Assembly (NCBI RefSeq): GCF_001428565.1
Contig: NZ_LMIA01000012.1
Location: forward strand, 148,653-212,652
Direction of reading: 5' to 3'
DNA: 64,000 nucleotides
DNA from: Nocardioides sp. Root190
GTDB taxonomy: Bacteria > Actinomycetota > Actinomycetes > Propionibacteriales > Nocardioidaceae
The notes below the pieces were generated by a model. That model was not told the DNA's origin. It worked only from the letters and a program-made list of their open reading frames with translations, and searched no databases. Made by a program: the position numbers and the translations under genes. Of this stretch, positions 8,091 to 16,750 are shown one piece after another (the stretch's first letter is position 1; the number at the start of each line of letters is the position of its first letter).

Positions 8091-9578
8091 ATGAAGAGGT
8101 TCGCAGCAGCTCTCGTGGCGGGCTCGCTGATCGTGCTGGGTGCGGTACCGGGATCGCTTCCAGCAGCCTCGGCCGCCTCCTCGGTGGTGGTGGTCGACGG
8201 GTTCGACTGGCCCTCCTCGCTGGGCTACATCACGGATGGGTGCGATCCCGGTGACAGCGCCCCGGGCTTCGACCCGCAGTACCGCCGACAGGGTCTGCGC
8301 GGTCACCGGTCCATCGGTTTCGGATTCGGTGGGACCGGGGGCATGGCGGGTGTCGAGGCCCGCGTCGCCACGCCGCGTTCGCTGACCGACGCCCGCTTCG
8401 GCGTCTACTACCCCGAGGCGTCCGGCGGCGGGCTGGGACGACAGGGCGTCATCAAGGTGAGCTATGCGACCTCGCCGGACGGATTCGGCTATCCCTACTA
8501 CGTCGGCATCCTCGACCTGCACCTCCACGACGCCGGCTGGACGTCCGTCACAGGCGTTGGCTCCGCCGATCTCCACTGGTACCTGTTCGACGGCGCCACC
8601 TACACGGCGCAGAACGTGCAGGCGTCGGTCGCCGAGTTCGCCCAGAGCAAGGGAACCGACGGCAGCGGTGCCTGGGTGGGCTTCGAGCTCGGCTGCGACG
8701 GGCGCACCCACTACATGGACGACCTCCGCCTGACGACGGCGAGCGGGACGAGGACCTACGACTTCGAGGGCGCCGAGAGCGAGTCGTCGCTCACGGCAGC
8801 GACCTCCCACGACGGCCACACGTTCAAGCGGGACATCACCTCCCTGCGGTTGGTGAAGGGCGAGACCCACCGGATCTACGGCGACAGCTACGGCTACAGC
8901 GACGGCGTCCAGGACGACGGCTACCTCGACGGCGTGGCGCACCTCTGGGAGCGCCGCTACGGCGCGAACTGGCGCCGCGTCGCATCCGCCAATTACCTGT
9001 CGACGGGCTACGCCCGCTTTGCCATCGCACCGGCGAAGAAGACGCTCTACCTGGTCAAGACGGTGCCGACGCTCACTCCGTTCACGCCCAGCACCTCGCT
9101 CACCCTGACCGTCGACGTCCGCCGTACGTTGTCCGCTCGCGTGGCCGACACCCGTATCCGGAAGGGGAAGCGGATCTCGGTGAGCGGCCGCATCAACCCG
9201 ACCGACAGCGGTGTCTCCGTCCTGCTCCAGAGGTATCGCGACGGAGCCTGGCGGACGGTGGCACGAACCACCACGACCAGTGGCGGTCGCTACAGCGTGG
9301 GTGTGCGGGCGCGCACCGTCGGGACGTGGCGGATGCGGATCACGGTGCCCACGGCGAAGGGCAACCTCGGGACCTCCTCCTCCGCCCAAACGGTCCGGGT
9401 CGTCCGTGCCGCCCCGCCGGCGGTGGTCGAGCCGGTCACCTACGTCAGCCCGGTGCCGACGCCGGTCTTCCACGATCCGATCGACGCCAAGGACCCCGGC
9501 ACCCACCACCGCCAGGTGGCACCGCCGCACGGCCGCAAGGTCGGAACCAGTCGAGGAGCCGTACCCGTCGCGCCCTAG
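8091..9578 (+). CDS. Secreted protein with C-terminal Ig-like domain
   Basis: The 495-residue protein starts with a clear Sec signal peptide (MKRFAAALVAGSLIVLGA..., likely cleavage near residue 29 after ASA). The mature N-terminal part (30-330) is aromatic- and Gly-rich, with VGFELGCDGRTHYMDDLRL suggesting a lectin-like beta sandwich. Residues about 340-455 match the common actinobacterial extracellular Ig-like module (RKGKRISVSGRI, VLLQRYRDGAWRTVA, GGRYSVGV). A strong GGGGGGA ribosome site lies 3 bases before the ATG. It may bind or process extracellular polymer; no catalytic motif is visible. Confidence 0.75.
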   Translation: MKRFAAALVAGSLIVLGAVPGSLPAASAASSVVVVDGFDWPSSLGYITDGCDPGDSAPGFDPQYRRQGLRGHRSIGFGFGGTGGMAGVEARVATPRSLTDARFGVYYPEASGGGLGRQGVIKVSYATSPDGFGYPYYVGILDLHLHDAGWTSVTGVGSADLHWYLFDGATYTAQNVQASVAEFAQSKGTDGSGAWVGFELGCDGRTHYMDDLRLTTASGTRTYDFEGAESESSLTAATSHDGHTFKRDITSLRLVKGETHRIYGDSYGYSDGVQDDGYLDGVAHLWERRYGANWRRVASANYLSTGYARFAIAPAKKTLYLVKTVPTLTPFTPSTSLTLTVDVRRTLSARVADTRIRKGKRISVSGRINPTDSGVSVLLQRYRDGAWRTVARTTTTSGGRYSVGVRARTVGTWRMRITVPTAKGNLGTSSSAQTVRVVRAAPPAVVEPVTYVSPVPTPVFHDPIDAKDPGTHHRQVAPPHGRKVGTSRGAVPVAP

Positions 9579-9581
9579 GAT
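9576..9581 (+). promoter_or_regulatory. -10 element of def (leaderless)
   Basis: TAGGAT ends 7 bases before the ATG at 9589; it includes the stop codon (TAG, 9576-9578) of the upstream gene. Confidence 0.5.
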
Positions 9582-9588
9582 TCGGGGC

Positions 9589-10203
9589 ATGGCGTGGGGC
9601 AAGGGCGAATCCGAGGACGACGAGATCGAGACGGTGCTGGAGCCGTACGGTCCGCTGCCCCGCGGCGGCAACGTCCGCCCGATCACGCGCTGGGGAACGC
9701 CCGTCATGCATGCGGCGCAGAAGCAGGTCGCGCACTTCGACCCGGCGTTGCGGGCCCTCGCGGCCGACATGGTCGCCACGATGTACGCCGCCGAGGGAGT
9801 CGGTCTGGCTGCGTGCCAGATCGGCGAGGACGTCGCCATGTTCGTCTTCGACTGCCCGGATGCCTCGGGCGAACGGACCGTCGGCGTGGTCTGCAACCCC
9901 GTGCTCGAGCTCCCCGAGGGCAGGGACCGGGTGCTCGACGACAGTGCCGAGGGGTGCCTGTCGTTCCCCGGAGCCTTCGTCGACTGCGCCCGGCCGGACT
10001 TCGCCGCGGTGATCGGTGTCGGGCTCGACGGCCAGCCCGTTCGCTTCGAGGGTGACGGGCTGCTGGCCAAGTGTCTCCAGCACGAGGCCGACCACACGGA
10101 CGGCACCGTGTTCGGTGACCGGCTGTCGGCCCGGATGATGAAGAAGCTGCGCAAGCAGCACGATGCCGCAGTCCTCGACTTCCCGGAGGGCTGGCCGACC
10201 TGA
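9589..10203 (+). CDS. def: Peptide deformylase
   Basis: Removes the formyl group from nascent N-terminal methionine in the cytosol. All three deformylase motifs are present: GVGLAACQ near residue 65 (GxGLAAxQ), EGCLSFPG near 122 with the metal-binding Cys, and QHEADH near 163 with the two metal-binding His and catalytic Glu. At 204 residues it is a little longer than E. coli Def, with a 30-residue acidic N-terminal extension typical of actinobacterial forms. The ATG at 9589 follows the upstream stop by 10 bases and lacks a ribosome-binding site. Confidence 0.95.
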   Translation: MAWGKGESEDDEIETVLEPYGPLPRGGNVRPITRWGTPVMHAAQKQVAHFDPALRALAADMVATMYAAEGVGLAACQIGEDVAMFVFDCPDASGERTVGVVCNPVLELPEGRDRVLDDSAEGCLSFPGAFVDCARPDFAAVIGVGLDGQPVRFEGDGLLAKCLQHEADHTDGTVFGDRLSARMMKKLRKQHDAAVLDFPEGWPT

Positions 10204-10231
10204 GGCCCTCGCCGTCGTGGGGGCGATGGCC

Positions 10232-10237
10232 TAGGTT
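10232..10237 (+). promoter_or_regulatory. -10 element of the alpha/beta hydrolase gene (leaderless)
   Basis: TAGGTT ends 6 bases before the ATG at 10244 (-12 to -7). Confidence 0.55.
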
Positions 10238-10243
10238 GCAGCC

Positions 10244-11176
10244 ATGCCTCTCGACCCGGACCTCCAGCCCCTGCTCGGCCTCATCGAGGCCGGCACCCCG
10301 CTCCACGGCCTGACGCCGGCCGAGGCACGGGACTCGTTCCGCAAGCTCACCGTCGACTTCCGGCCGCCGGACTCGATGGCCGAGGTCGCCTCCGTGCAGG
10401 ACTCGACCGTCGCAGGCGCCGACGGTCCGCTCCCGGCGCGGGTCTACCGCCCGCTCGGCGTCGACGGCGCGGTCCCGACGGTGGTCCTCCTGCACGGTGG
10501 CGGGTTCGTGATCGGCGACCTGGACACGCACGACGCGATGGCCCGCGCGATCTGTGCCGGGACGTCCTCCGTCGTGGTGGCGGTGGACTACCGGCTCGCA
10601 CCGGAGGCGAAGTTCCCGGCCGCTGCCGAGGACGCCATCGCGGCCGTGCGCGACGTGCAGTCCCGCCTGTCGGAGTACGGCGCCAGCCCGGTCCTCGCGG
10701 TGGCCGGTGACTCGGCCGGTGGCAACCTGTCGGCCGTCGCGGCCCAGCAGGTGCCGGGGGTGGCGGCGCAGCTGCTCGTCTACCCGGCGACCGACGTGCT
10801 CGGCACCTACGCCTCACGCGAGGAGAACGCGTCGGGCTACTTCCTCGACCAGCCGACCCTGATCTGGTTCATCGGGCACTACGCGGACACCGCCGCCGAC
10901 CTCGACGACCCGCTGATCTCGCCCATCCACGGCGCCCTGGAGGGCCAGCCTCCTGCCGTCGTGGTCACCGCGGAGTTCGACCCGCTCCGCGACGAGGGCA
11001 TCGCCTATGCGGACGCGCTCGCAGCGGCCGGCGTCGAGGTCCACCAGACGACGTACCCGGGACTGATCCACGGGTTCTTCGACATGGGACCGTGGTCGCC
11101 GGCCTGCCAGCGCGCGATCGACGAGACGATCGCCCGGTTCGGTGACCTCCTGGCGAAGGCGTCGGCTCAGGCCTGA
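10244..11176 (+). CDS. Alpha/beta hydrolase of the hormone-sensitive lipase type
   Basis: The 310-residue esterase shows the HSL-family oxyanion motif HGGGFVIGDLDTHD near residue 85, the nucleophile elbow GDSAGGN near 152 (Ser), the acid EFDPLRDEG near 245 and the catalytic His in GLIHGFFDM near 275. It likely hydrolyses short acyl esters of small molecules in the cytosol. Its last 10 bases overlap the end of the convergent CMD-family gene. Substrate unknown. Confidence 0.88.
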   Translation: MPLDPDLQPLLGLIEAGTPLHGLTPAEARDSFRKLTVDFRPPDSMAEVASVQDSTVAGADGPLPARVYRPLGVDGAVPTVVLLHGGGFVIGDLDTHDAMARAICAGTSSVVVAVDYRLAPEAKFPAAAEDAIAAVRDVQSRLSEYGASPVLAVAGDSAGGNLSAVAAQQVPGVAAQLLVYPATDVLGTYASREENASGYFLDQPTLIWFIGHYADTAADLDDPLISPIHGALEGQPPAVVVTAEFDPLRDEGIAYADALAAAGVEVHQTTYPGLIHGFFDMGPWSPACQRAIDETIARFGDLLAKASAQA

Positions 11177-11694
11177 TCCACGCGGTCCTGGTCCACGCGG
11201 TTCTGGCCGACGTGGCTGGGCAGGACGCAGGCCGCGTCCAGGCCCAGCACCCGGTTGAGCCGACCGAAGGCGAGCCACGACCCGAGGCACATCGACAGCT
11301 CGGCGATCTCACGATCGGAGTAGTGGGTCCGCAACCGCTGCCAGAAGCCGTCGTCGATGCCGTGGTGGTCGAGGGCGTACCTCTCGGCGTACTCCGCCGC
11401 GAGCCTGGTCCGGTCGTCGAAGTCGCGCGTGGTGCGCCACTCGGTGACGGCCTGGTCGAAGGTGTCCTCCACCTTCTGGCCCTCGCGCTCGGTGCGCCAG
11501 TCCTGGCAGAACAGGCAGCCGTTGATCTGGGCGATCCGCAACCGTGCGGCCTCGAACTCGCGGAGTCCCAGCGTGCTGTGCTCGTAGACGCTCATCGCGA
11601 GCGTCGACGCCGCAGGACCGATGCCGGGGACGAGCTCGCCCCAGACGTAGAGGAGCGGGTCCTTGCCCTCGGGGATGTCGATGAACACGCTCAT
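11167..11694 (-). CDS. Carboxymuconolactone decarboxylase/AhpD-like protein
   Basis: The 175-residue helical protein has the AhpD-like core: E.ARLRIAQINGCLFCQDWR near residues 50-65 with a redox CxxC pair, and a downstream helix repeat with LAAEYAERYALDHHGI. Members with CxxC act as thiol peroxidases or disulfide reductants, or are uncharacterised. The ATG at 11694 overlaps the stop of the upstream dehydrogenase by 4 bases (ATGA), so the two are co-translated and probably act in one pathway. The frame stays open upstream, but that part is antisense-like shadow of the dehydrogenase. Confidence 0.8.
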   Translation of the reverse strand: MSVFIDIPEGKDPLLYVWGELVPGIGPAASTLAMSVYEHSTLGLREFEAARLRIAQINGCLFCQDWRTEREGQKVEDTFDQAVTEWRTTRDFDDRTRLAAEYAERYALDHHGIDDGFWQRLRTHYSDREIAELSMCLGSWLAFGRLNRVLGLDAACVLPSHVGQNRVDQDRVDQA

Positions 11695-12800
11695 GCCTTC
11701 CGGTTGCGGAGGTGGACGCTGGGCTGCAGCGGGACGTCGAGTCCGTCGTACAACCCGGGTGCCGCGGTCCGCAGCCACGGGATTGCGTTGACCAGGCGGT
11801 TGGCCGCCGTGGCGTTGCCGCCGGCCGCGCGGTTGCCGCCCTCGTCGGTCGCCTCGACGTTGATCTCGATCCGCGGCCGCCCCTCGACGATCACGCGGTG
11901 CGCACCGTCGCCGCCGTCGGGCGGCATCGGCCAGTCGCGGGCGCAGTCCCCGGTGATCCGGGTGACGTGCTCGATCACGATGCGCGGCTCGCCGTCGACG
12001 ATGCCCTGGACCTCGAAGCGCAGGGCGCCCTGGGTCCCCGCCTCGAAGAGGCCGAGCGCCGTGGTCACCGAGGCCTCCAGCGGTGCTCGCTCGACGGTCT
12101 CGCGGAGCTCGTCGACCTCCACGCCGAGGGCTCGCGCGATCAACCGGACCTGCCCTCCCCACACCATGGACGGGATGCCGGGGGCGACCATCATCGGCTC
12201 GTAGTCCATCGGCTGGCCCATCCCGACGATGAAGCGGACCGACTCCTCGGCGTCGTAGGTCGAGTAGTCGAAGATCTCCTGGCAGCGGATCTGGTCGATC
12301 TCGGAGGCCAGACCGCTGACGAGGGCCGGCAGGAGGTCGTTGCCCCAACCCGGATCGATGCCACTGACGAACAGGGCCGAGCCGCCTTCCGCGCAGGCCT
12401 TCTCGAGCGGCTCGCGCAGCTCCGCGGGGGCGCTGCGGTGGTCGTAGAGGGCGTAGATCGACGGCGAGACCACGACGGCCCCTCCGGCCAGCGCCCTGGC
12501 GATGTCGACGGCCGCCTCGTCGGGGCGCAGCTCGCCCGACGCGGTGTAGGCGACCGCTCCCCCGCCCTGGAGCGAGCCCAGGGCGGCGTCGACGTCACGG
12601 GTCGCCGCGACACCGAGCGAGCGGCCGAGGTCGGCCAGGTCCCCGGCGTCACGGCCCTCCTTGGCCTCGTCGGAGACGATGACCGCCGCCAGGGAGAGCC
12701 CGGGGTGGGCGGCCACGGAGCGGATCGAGGCCCGCCCCATGTTGCCGGTGCCCCAGACCACGACCGGTACGGGTGAATAGAACGTGTTCTCGTTCGCCAT
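11691..12800 (-). CDS. NAD(P)-dependent dehydrogenase, dihydrodipicolinate-reductase/amine-dehydrogenase-like
   Basis: The 369-residue protein begins with a Rossmann motif (PVVVWGTGNMGRASIRSVAAH, residues about 11-31) of the dihydrodipicolinate reductase N-terminal family. Mid-protein it has SGIDPGWGNDLLPAL and FDYSTYDAEESVRF, features of the family that includes 2,4-diaminopentanoate dehydrogenase and many uncharacterised actinobacterial proteins. The substrate is not assignable. It is first in a two-gene unit with the CMD protein. TAACCT sits at -12 to -7 of the ATG, and a KstR-like palindrome lies inside codons 4-8. Confidence 0.75.
   Translation of the reverse strand: MANENTFYSPVPVVVWGTGNMGRASIRSVAAHPGLSLAAVIVSDEAKEGRDAGDLADLGRSLGVAATRDVDAALGSLQGGGAVAYTASGELRPDEAAVDIARALAGGAVVVSPSIYALYDHRSAPAELREPLEKACAEGGSALFVSGIDPGWGNDLLPALVSGLASEIDQIRCQEIFDYSTYDAEESVRFIVGMGQPMDYEPMMVAPGIPSMVWGGQVRLIARALGVEVDELRETVERAPLEASVTTALGLFEAGTQGALRFEVQGIVDGEPRIVIEHVTRITGDCARDWPMPPDGGDGAHRVIVEGRPRIEINVEATDEGGNRAAGGNATAANRLVNAIPWLRTAAPGLYDGLDVPLQPSVHLRNRKA
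12778..12791. promoter_or_regulatory. KstR-like palindromic operator inside the 5' coding region
   Basis: TAGAAC-GT-GTTCTC matches the TnnAACnnGTTnnA pattern of the TetR-family steroid regulator KstR except for the last base. It lies +10 to +23 from the predicted leaderless start at 12800. The 12-base core recurs at 46462-46473. Confidence 0.45.
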
Positions 12801-12806
12801 GAGGGG

Positions 12807-12812
12807 AGGTTA
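12807..12812 (-). promoter_or_regulatory. -10 element of the dehydrogenase-CMD unit (leaderless)
   Basis: TAACCT ends 6 bases before the ATG at 12800; no ribosome-binding site is present. Confidence 0.5.
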
Positions 12813-12885
12813 GGCCCCCAGGTGCCGGAAAGGTAGTGCGACACCGTGTCTGAATTGGTGAGGCCTTGCGCCGGTGGTCGGGTGG

Positions 12886-13701
12886 TCAGCGTCGGGCGGT
12901 GACGTAACAGGCGACGGCACTCGCAGCAGCCACGTTGAGCGAGTCGATGCCGTGCTCGATCGTGCGCGCCATCGGGATGATCGCCCGCCGGTCGGCACTC
13001 TGCTCCCATCGAGGTGACAGCCCGTGCCCCTCGGAGCCGAGCACGAGGGCGACCTTGTCGACACCGGCCACGGCTTCCTCGATGGGTACGGCGTCCGGGG
13101 CCAGGGTGAGCGCGACGGTCGTGAACCCCGCTGTGCCCAGGTCCGGCAGCGCGTCGTACCACTCGGGCAGGCGGGTCCAGGGCGTCTGGAAGACCGCCCC
13201 CATCGCGACCTTGATCGAGCGCCGGTAGAGCGGGTCAGCGCACCGCGGAGCGAGGAGGACGGCATCGAAGCCGAGCGCCGCGCCGCTGCGGAAGATGGCC
13301 CCGACGTTGGTGTGGTCCACGAGGTCCTCGAGCACCAGCACCGACCGGGCGCCGTCGAGGACCTCGGCCACCGAGCGGAGCGGGCGCCGCTCGAGGGAGG
13401 CCAGGGCGCCACGGTGGACGTGGAAGCCGGTGACCTCCTCGGCCATGCTCTCCGGCAGCACGAAGCACGGGGCCTCGGAGCGCTCCAGGATGTCGGCCAG
13501 CCCGTCGAGCCAGCGCGGTGCCATCAGGAACGAGCGCGCGTCGTACCCCGCCTCGATCGCACGGCGCACGACCTTCTCGCCCTCGGCGAGGAACAGGCCG
13601 TGCTCCGCCTCGAGGTTCTTGCGGAGCTCGACGTCACGCAGGTCGCGGTAGTCGGCGAGCCGGGGGTCGTCGGCCGAGGTGATCTCGACGAGCTCGGCCA
13701 C
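12886..13701 (-). CDS. SpoU/TrmH-family RNA 2'-O-ribose methyltransferase
   Basis: This 271-residue SPOUT enzyme methylates ribose 2'-OH in tRNA or rRNA using SAM. An N-terminal substrate-binding part (RKNLEAEHGLFLAEGEKVVRRAI) is followed by the knotted domain with motif 1 LEDLVDHTNVGAIFRSG near residue 127, motif 2 ALVLGSEGHGLSP near 215 and motif 3 IPMARTIEHGIDSLNVAAASAV near 240. Length and motifs match actinobacterial SpoU proteins; the RNA target is not known. The GTG at 13701 follows the cobA-like stop by 2 bases, so it is the second gene of that unit. Confidence 0.88.
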   Translation of the reverse strand: MAELVEITSADDPRLADYRDLRDVELRKNLEAEHGLFLAEGEKVVRRAIEAGYDARSFLMAPRWLDGLADILERSEAPCFVLPESMAEEVTGFHVHRGALASLERRPLRSVAEVLDGARSVLVLEDLVDHTNVGAIFRSGAALGFDAVLLAPRCADPLYRRSIKVAMGAVFQTPWTRLPEWYDALPDLGTAGFTTVALTLAPDAVPIEEAVAGVDKVALVLGSEGHGLSPRWEQSADRRAIIPMARTIEHGIDSLNVAAASAVACYVTARR

Positions 13702-13703
13702 CC

Positions 13704-14930
13704 TCAGGCCCGGAAGGCGTCCGGGTGGGCGACGGCGACGACGTCGCCGACCACGATGATCGCGGGCGGCTTGACCGATTCGGCCTCGAGCCGGGCCGCG
13801 AGGGTGCCCAGGGTGGCCAGCACGGTCCGCTGCGTGGGCATCGTGCCGTCACAGATGACCGCGACGGGCGTGGCCGCGGCTCGACCTCCGGCGACCAGGG
13901 CCTCCGCGATGTGGGGCGCGTTCTCGACGCCCATCATCACCACGATCGTGCCCTGCATCTTCGCCAGTGCGTCGTAGTTCACCAGCGCCTCGGGGTGACC
14001 CGGCGGCAGGTGGCCCGAGACGACCGTGAACTCGTGGGTCACGCCACGGTGGGTGACCGGGATGCCGGCGATGCCCGGCACCGACACGGGTGAGGTGAGG
14101 CCGGGGATCACGGTGACGGGGACACCCGCCTCGCGGCAGGCGATGATCTCCTCGTAGCCGCGACCGAAGACGAAGTTGTCGCCGCCCTTGAAGCGCACGA
14201 CCCGCTTGCCCTCGAGGGCACGCTCGACGATCACCCGGTTGATCTCCTCCTGCATGGCGGAGCGGCCGCGCGGCAGCTTGGCCACGTCGATCAGCTCGAC
14301 GTCGTGCGGGAGGTCGCCCAGCAGCTCGCGCGGCGCGAGACGGTCCGCGACGACGACGTCGGCCGCCATCAGTGCCTTGCGGCCGGCGATGGAGATCAGC
14401 TCCGGGTCGCCCGGTCCGCCGCCCACGAGGGTGACGCCGGCGGTCCGTTCACGGTGGTGGGGTGCGGCGATGGTGCCGTCGCGCAGTCCGGCGACGATCT
14501 CGTCGCGCACCGATGCCGAGCGGCGCGGGTCGCGGTTGCCGACCACGGCGATGGTGATGCCGGCCTCGCGGCCGACGGCGGGGGTCCACGCCGTACCCAG
14601 GGTCGCGTCGTCGGAACGCACGCAGAACACCCGCTGCGCCTCGCAGAGCTGCGACACGTGGTCGTTGACGGCACGGTCGTCGGTGACCGCGATGACGTAC
14701 CAGGCGCCGTCGAGGTCGGCGTCCTCGAACGGGCGCTCGTGCCAACCGATCTCGCCGGATCCGACCAGTCCCTCGATCGCGGGAGTCACGACCGGTGACA
14801 CGACCTGGACGTCCGCGCCGACGGCGATCAGCTGCGGAACGCGCCGCTGGGCGACGTGGCCACCTCCGACGACGAGGACGCGACGTCCCGCGAGACGAAG
14901 ACCGGACGGGTACGGCGGGAAGTCACTCAC
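13704..14930 (-). CDS. cobA: Uroporphyrinogen-III C-methyltransferase fused to precorrin-2 dehydrogenase (siroheme synthase type)
   Basis: The 408-residue protein converts uroporphyrinogen III to precorrin-2 and probably on to sirohydrochlorin, feeding siroheme or cobalamin. Residues 1-155 are the NAD-binding dehydrogenase half (LAGRRVLVVGGGHVAQRR). Residues 160-408 are the SAM methyltransferase half: VTLVGGGPGDPELISIAG, VVADRL, KGGDNFVFGRGYEE (N in place of the usual P and Y in place of G) and PGLTSPVSVPGIAGIPVTHRG. The GTG at 14930 follows GGGGG. It leads a two-gene unit with the SpoU methyltransferase. Confidence 0.88.
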   Translation of the reverse strand: MSDFPPYPSGLRLAGRRVLVVGGGHVAQRRVPQLIAVGADVQVVSPVVTPAIEGLVGSGEIGWHERPFEDADLDGAWYVIAVTDDRAVNDHVSQLCEAQRVFCVRSDDATLGTAWTPAVGREAGITIAVVGNRDPRRSASVRDEIVAGLRDGTIAAPHHRERTAGVTLVGGGPGDPELISIAGRKALMAADVVVADRLAPRELLGDLPHDVELIDVAKLPRGRSAMQEEINRVIVERALEGKRVVRFKGGDNFVFGRGYEEIIACREAGVPVTVIPGLTSPVSVPGIAGIPVTHRGVTHEFTVVSGHLPPGHPEALVNYDALAKMQGTIVVMMGVENAPHIAEALVAGGRAAATPVAVICDGTMPTQRTVLATLGTLAARLEAESVKPPAIIVVGDVVAVAHPDAFRA

Positions 14931-14996
14931 GCCCCCATTCTCCCGACATCGGCAGCCCGGCCGACGACGAGGGCCCAGTACGCGGACGACGGCGGC

Positions 14997-15002
14997 TACG
15001 TT
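14997..15002 (+). promoter_or_regulatory. -10 element of the PEBP gene (leaderless)
   Basis: TACGTT ends 7 bases before the ATG at 15010. Confidence 0.5.
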
Positions 15003-15009
15003 GGGTGAC

Positions 15010-15537
15010 ATGAGTCTCGATCGCCCCGTCACCCCGGACCCGTATCCCCTGCTGCCTGCAGCACCGTCCTTCGACGTGTCGAGCGTCGACGTCACCGATG
15101 GCCAGCCCCTCGCGGACGCCCAGGTGTACTCGCTCGGCAACACCTCTCCGCAGCTCACCTGGGAGCCCGGCCCCGAGGGCACCCAGAGCTATGTCGTCAC
15201 CTGCTTCGACCCCGACGCGCCGACGCCGAGCGGCTTCTGGCACTGGGTCGTGGTCGACGTGCCCGGCGACGTGACCAGCCTCGACACCGGGGCCGGCGCC
15301 TCCGACGACGCCCTCCCGGGCGCTGCCTTCCACGTCCGCAACGACTTCGGTACCCCCGACTACGCCGGTGCCGCCCCGCCGGAGGGCGACCAGGTGCACC
15401 GCTACTTCTTCGTGGTCCACGCGGTGAAGGAGCCGACCCTGGGGGTCGACTCCTCCGCCACGCCCGCCGTGGTCGGCTTCAACCTGGCCTTCAAGACGGC
15501 CGGCCGGGCGATCCTCACCGGGACGTACGCGCACTGA
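15010..15537 (+). CDS. YbhB/YbcL-family (PEBP, Raf-kinase-inhibitor-like) protein
   Basis: The 175-residue cytosolic protein has the phosphatidylethanolamine-binding-protein fold: SPQLTWEPGPEGTQSYVVTCFDPDAPTPSGFWHWVVVDVP (given here only as the span about residues 46-86, with the DPDAP and W.HWVV ligand-pocket motifs), and later HRYFFVVHAV near 130. Bacterial members have no settled function. It stands alone and converges on the next gene with a 9-base gap. Confidence 0.88.
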   Translation: MSLDRPVTPDPYPLLPAAPSFDVSSVDVTDGQPLADAQVYSLGNTSPQLTWEPGPEGTQSYVVTCFDPDAPTPSGFWHWVVVDVPGDVTSLDTGAGASDDALPGAAFHVRNDFGTPDYAGAAPPEGDQVHRYFFVVHAVKEPTLGVDSSATPAVVGFNLAFKTAGRAILTGTYAH

Positions 15538-15546
15538 CGGGAGCTG

Positions 15547-16698
15547 CTAGAGGCCCATCGACTTCGCGAGGATCAGCTTCATGACCTCCGAGGTGCCGCC
15601 GTAGATCCGGGTGACCCGGGTGTCGGCGTACAACCGTGCGATCGGGTACTCGTTCATGTAGCCGTAGCCACCGTGCAGCTGGAGGCAGCGGTCGATCACC
15701 CGGCCGGCGACCTCCGTGCAGAACAGCTTCGCCGAGGCGGCGTCGACGGCAGTGAGGTCACCGGCGTCGTGGGCCTCCAACGCGCGGTCGACCACGGCCT
15801 GGGCGGCGTCGACCTCGGCGCGGCAGGCAGCCAGCTCGAACTTGGTGTTCTGGAAGGAGGCGACGGTGTTGCCGAAGACCTGGCGCTCCTCGACGTAGGC
15901 CTGGGTGAACCGGATCGCGGCCTCGGCCTGGGCGTAGGCGCCGTAGGCGATGCCGAGCCGCTCCTGCGGGAGGTTCTGACCCAGGTAGGAGAACCCCTCG
16001 TTCTCCTCGCCCAGCAGGTCCTCGACCGGCACCCGGACGTCGGAGAAGGACAGCTCGGCGGTGTCGGAGGTGCGCAGCCCGATCTTGTCGAGCTTGCGGC
16101 CCACCTCGTAGCCCGCCGAGGTCGTGTCCACGGCGAACAGCGAGATGCCGAAGCGGCGGTTGTTGTCGAGCGGCGGGGACGTCCGGGCGCAGACGATAAC
16201 GCGGTCGGCGAGCACGCCACCCGTGATGAAGGTCTTGGCGCCGTTGAGGACGTAGTGGTCGCCGTCGCGCTTCGCGCTGCTGCGCATTCCCGCGAGGTCC
16301 GACCCGGTGCCCGGCTCGGTCATCGCGATCGCCCACATCTCCTCGCCACCGACGAAGCCCGGCATCCAGCGCTTGAGCTGCTCCTCGGTCCCGAGCTTCA
16401 TCAGGTACGGCAGGCAGAGCTCGACGTGGACGCTCGAACCGCCGAGCTGGATGCCCGCGCGGGTCGCCTCCTCGGTCAGGATCGCGGAGTACTTGAAGGA
16501 CTCGATCCCGGCGCCGCCGTACTCCTCGGGCACCTCGATCCCGAAGATCCCGAGATCTCCCAGCTTGCGGTAGAGCTCCTTGGGAACGATCCCGGCGTCG
16601 TACCACTCCTGGTAGTGCGGGACGACCTCCGACTCCAGGAAGGACCGGAAGGTCTTCCGGAAGTCTTCGTGCTCCTCGGTGAAGACGCTGCGGCGCAT
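15547..16698 (-). CDS. Acyl-CoA dehydrogenase
   Basis: The 383-residue enzyme is a standard acyl-CoA dehydrogenase: FGIEVPEEYGGAG near residue 55, AIAMTEPGTGSDLAGM near 120 (FAD and substrate loop), HYVLNGAKTFITGG near 145, VEERQVFGN near 265, and the C-terminal LQLHGGYGYMNEYPIARLYAD with IYGGTSEVMK. The usual catalytic Glu of YEGT is replaced by Gly (YGGTSE), as in isovaleryl-CoA and long-chain types that carry the base elsewhere. AGGAG precedes the ATG. Two inverted repeats lie in the 65 bases upstream. Confidence 0.9.
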   Translation of the reverse strand: MRRSVFTEEHEDFRKTFRSFLESEVVPHYQEWYDAGIVPKELYRKLGDLGIFGIEVPEEYGGAGIESFKYSAILTEEATRAGIQLGGSSVHVELCLPYLMKLGTEEQLKRWMPGFVGGEEMWAIAMTEPGTGSDLAGMRSSAKRDGDHYVLNGAKTFITGGVLADRVIVCARTSPPLDNNRRFGISLFAVDTTSAGYEVGRKLDKIGLRTSDTAELSFSDVRVPVEDLLGEENEGFSYLGQNLPQERLGIAYGAYAQAEAAIRFTQAYVEERQVFGNTVASFQNTKFELAACRAEVDAAQAVVDRALEAHDAGDLTAVDAASAKLFCTEVAGRVIDRCLQLHGGYGYMNEYPIARLYADTRVTRIYGGTSEVMKLILAKSMGL

Positions 16699-16719
16699 GA
16701 TGCTCCTCTCACGACGATG

Positions 16720-16740
16720 TGGTGGCCCATCGTGCCACCA
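16720..16740. promoter_or_regulatory. Inverted repeat upstream of acyl-CoA dehydrogenase
   Basis: TGGTGGC-N7-GCCACCA, a perfect 7+7 repeat, 22 bases upstream of the ATG at 16698. It could be an operator or a hairpin ending the FMN reductase transcript; no T-tract follows. Confidence 0.4.
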
Positions 16741-16750
16741 TCACTGTCAC

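Noticed and set aside
12779..12790. AGAACGTGTTCT read as a LexA (SOS) box
   Set aside because: The actinobacterial LexA box needs GAAC-N4-GTTC; here the spacer between GAAC and GTTC is 2 bases.
12840..12850. Odd palindrome GACACCGTGTC between two minus-strand genes
   Set aside because: Only 5+5 bases, no repeat elsewhere and no clear relation to a promoter.
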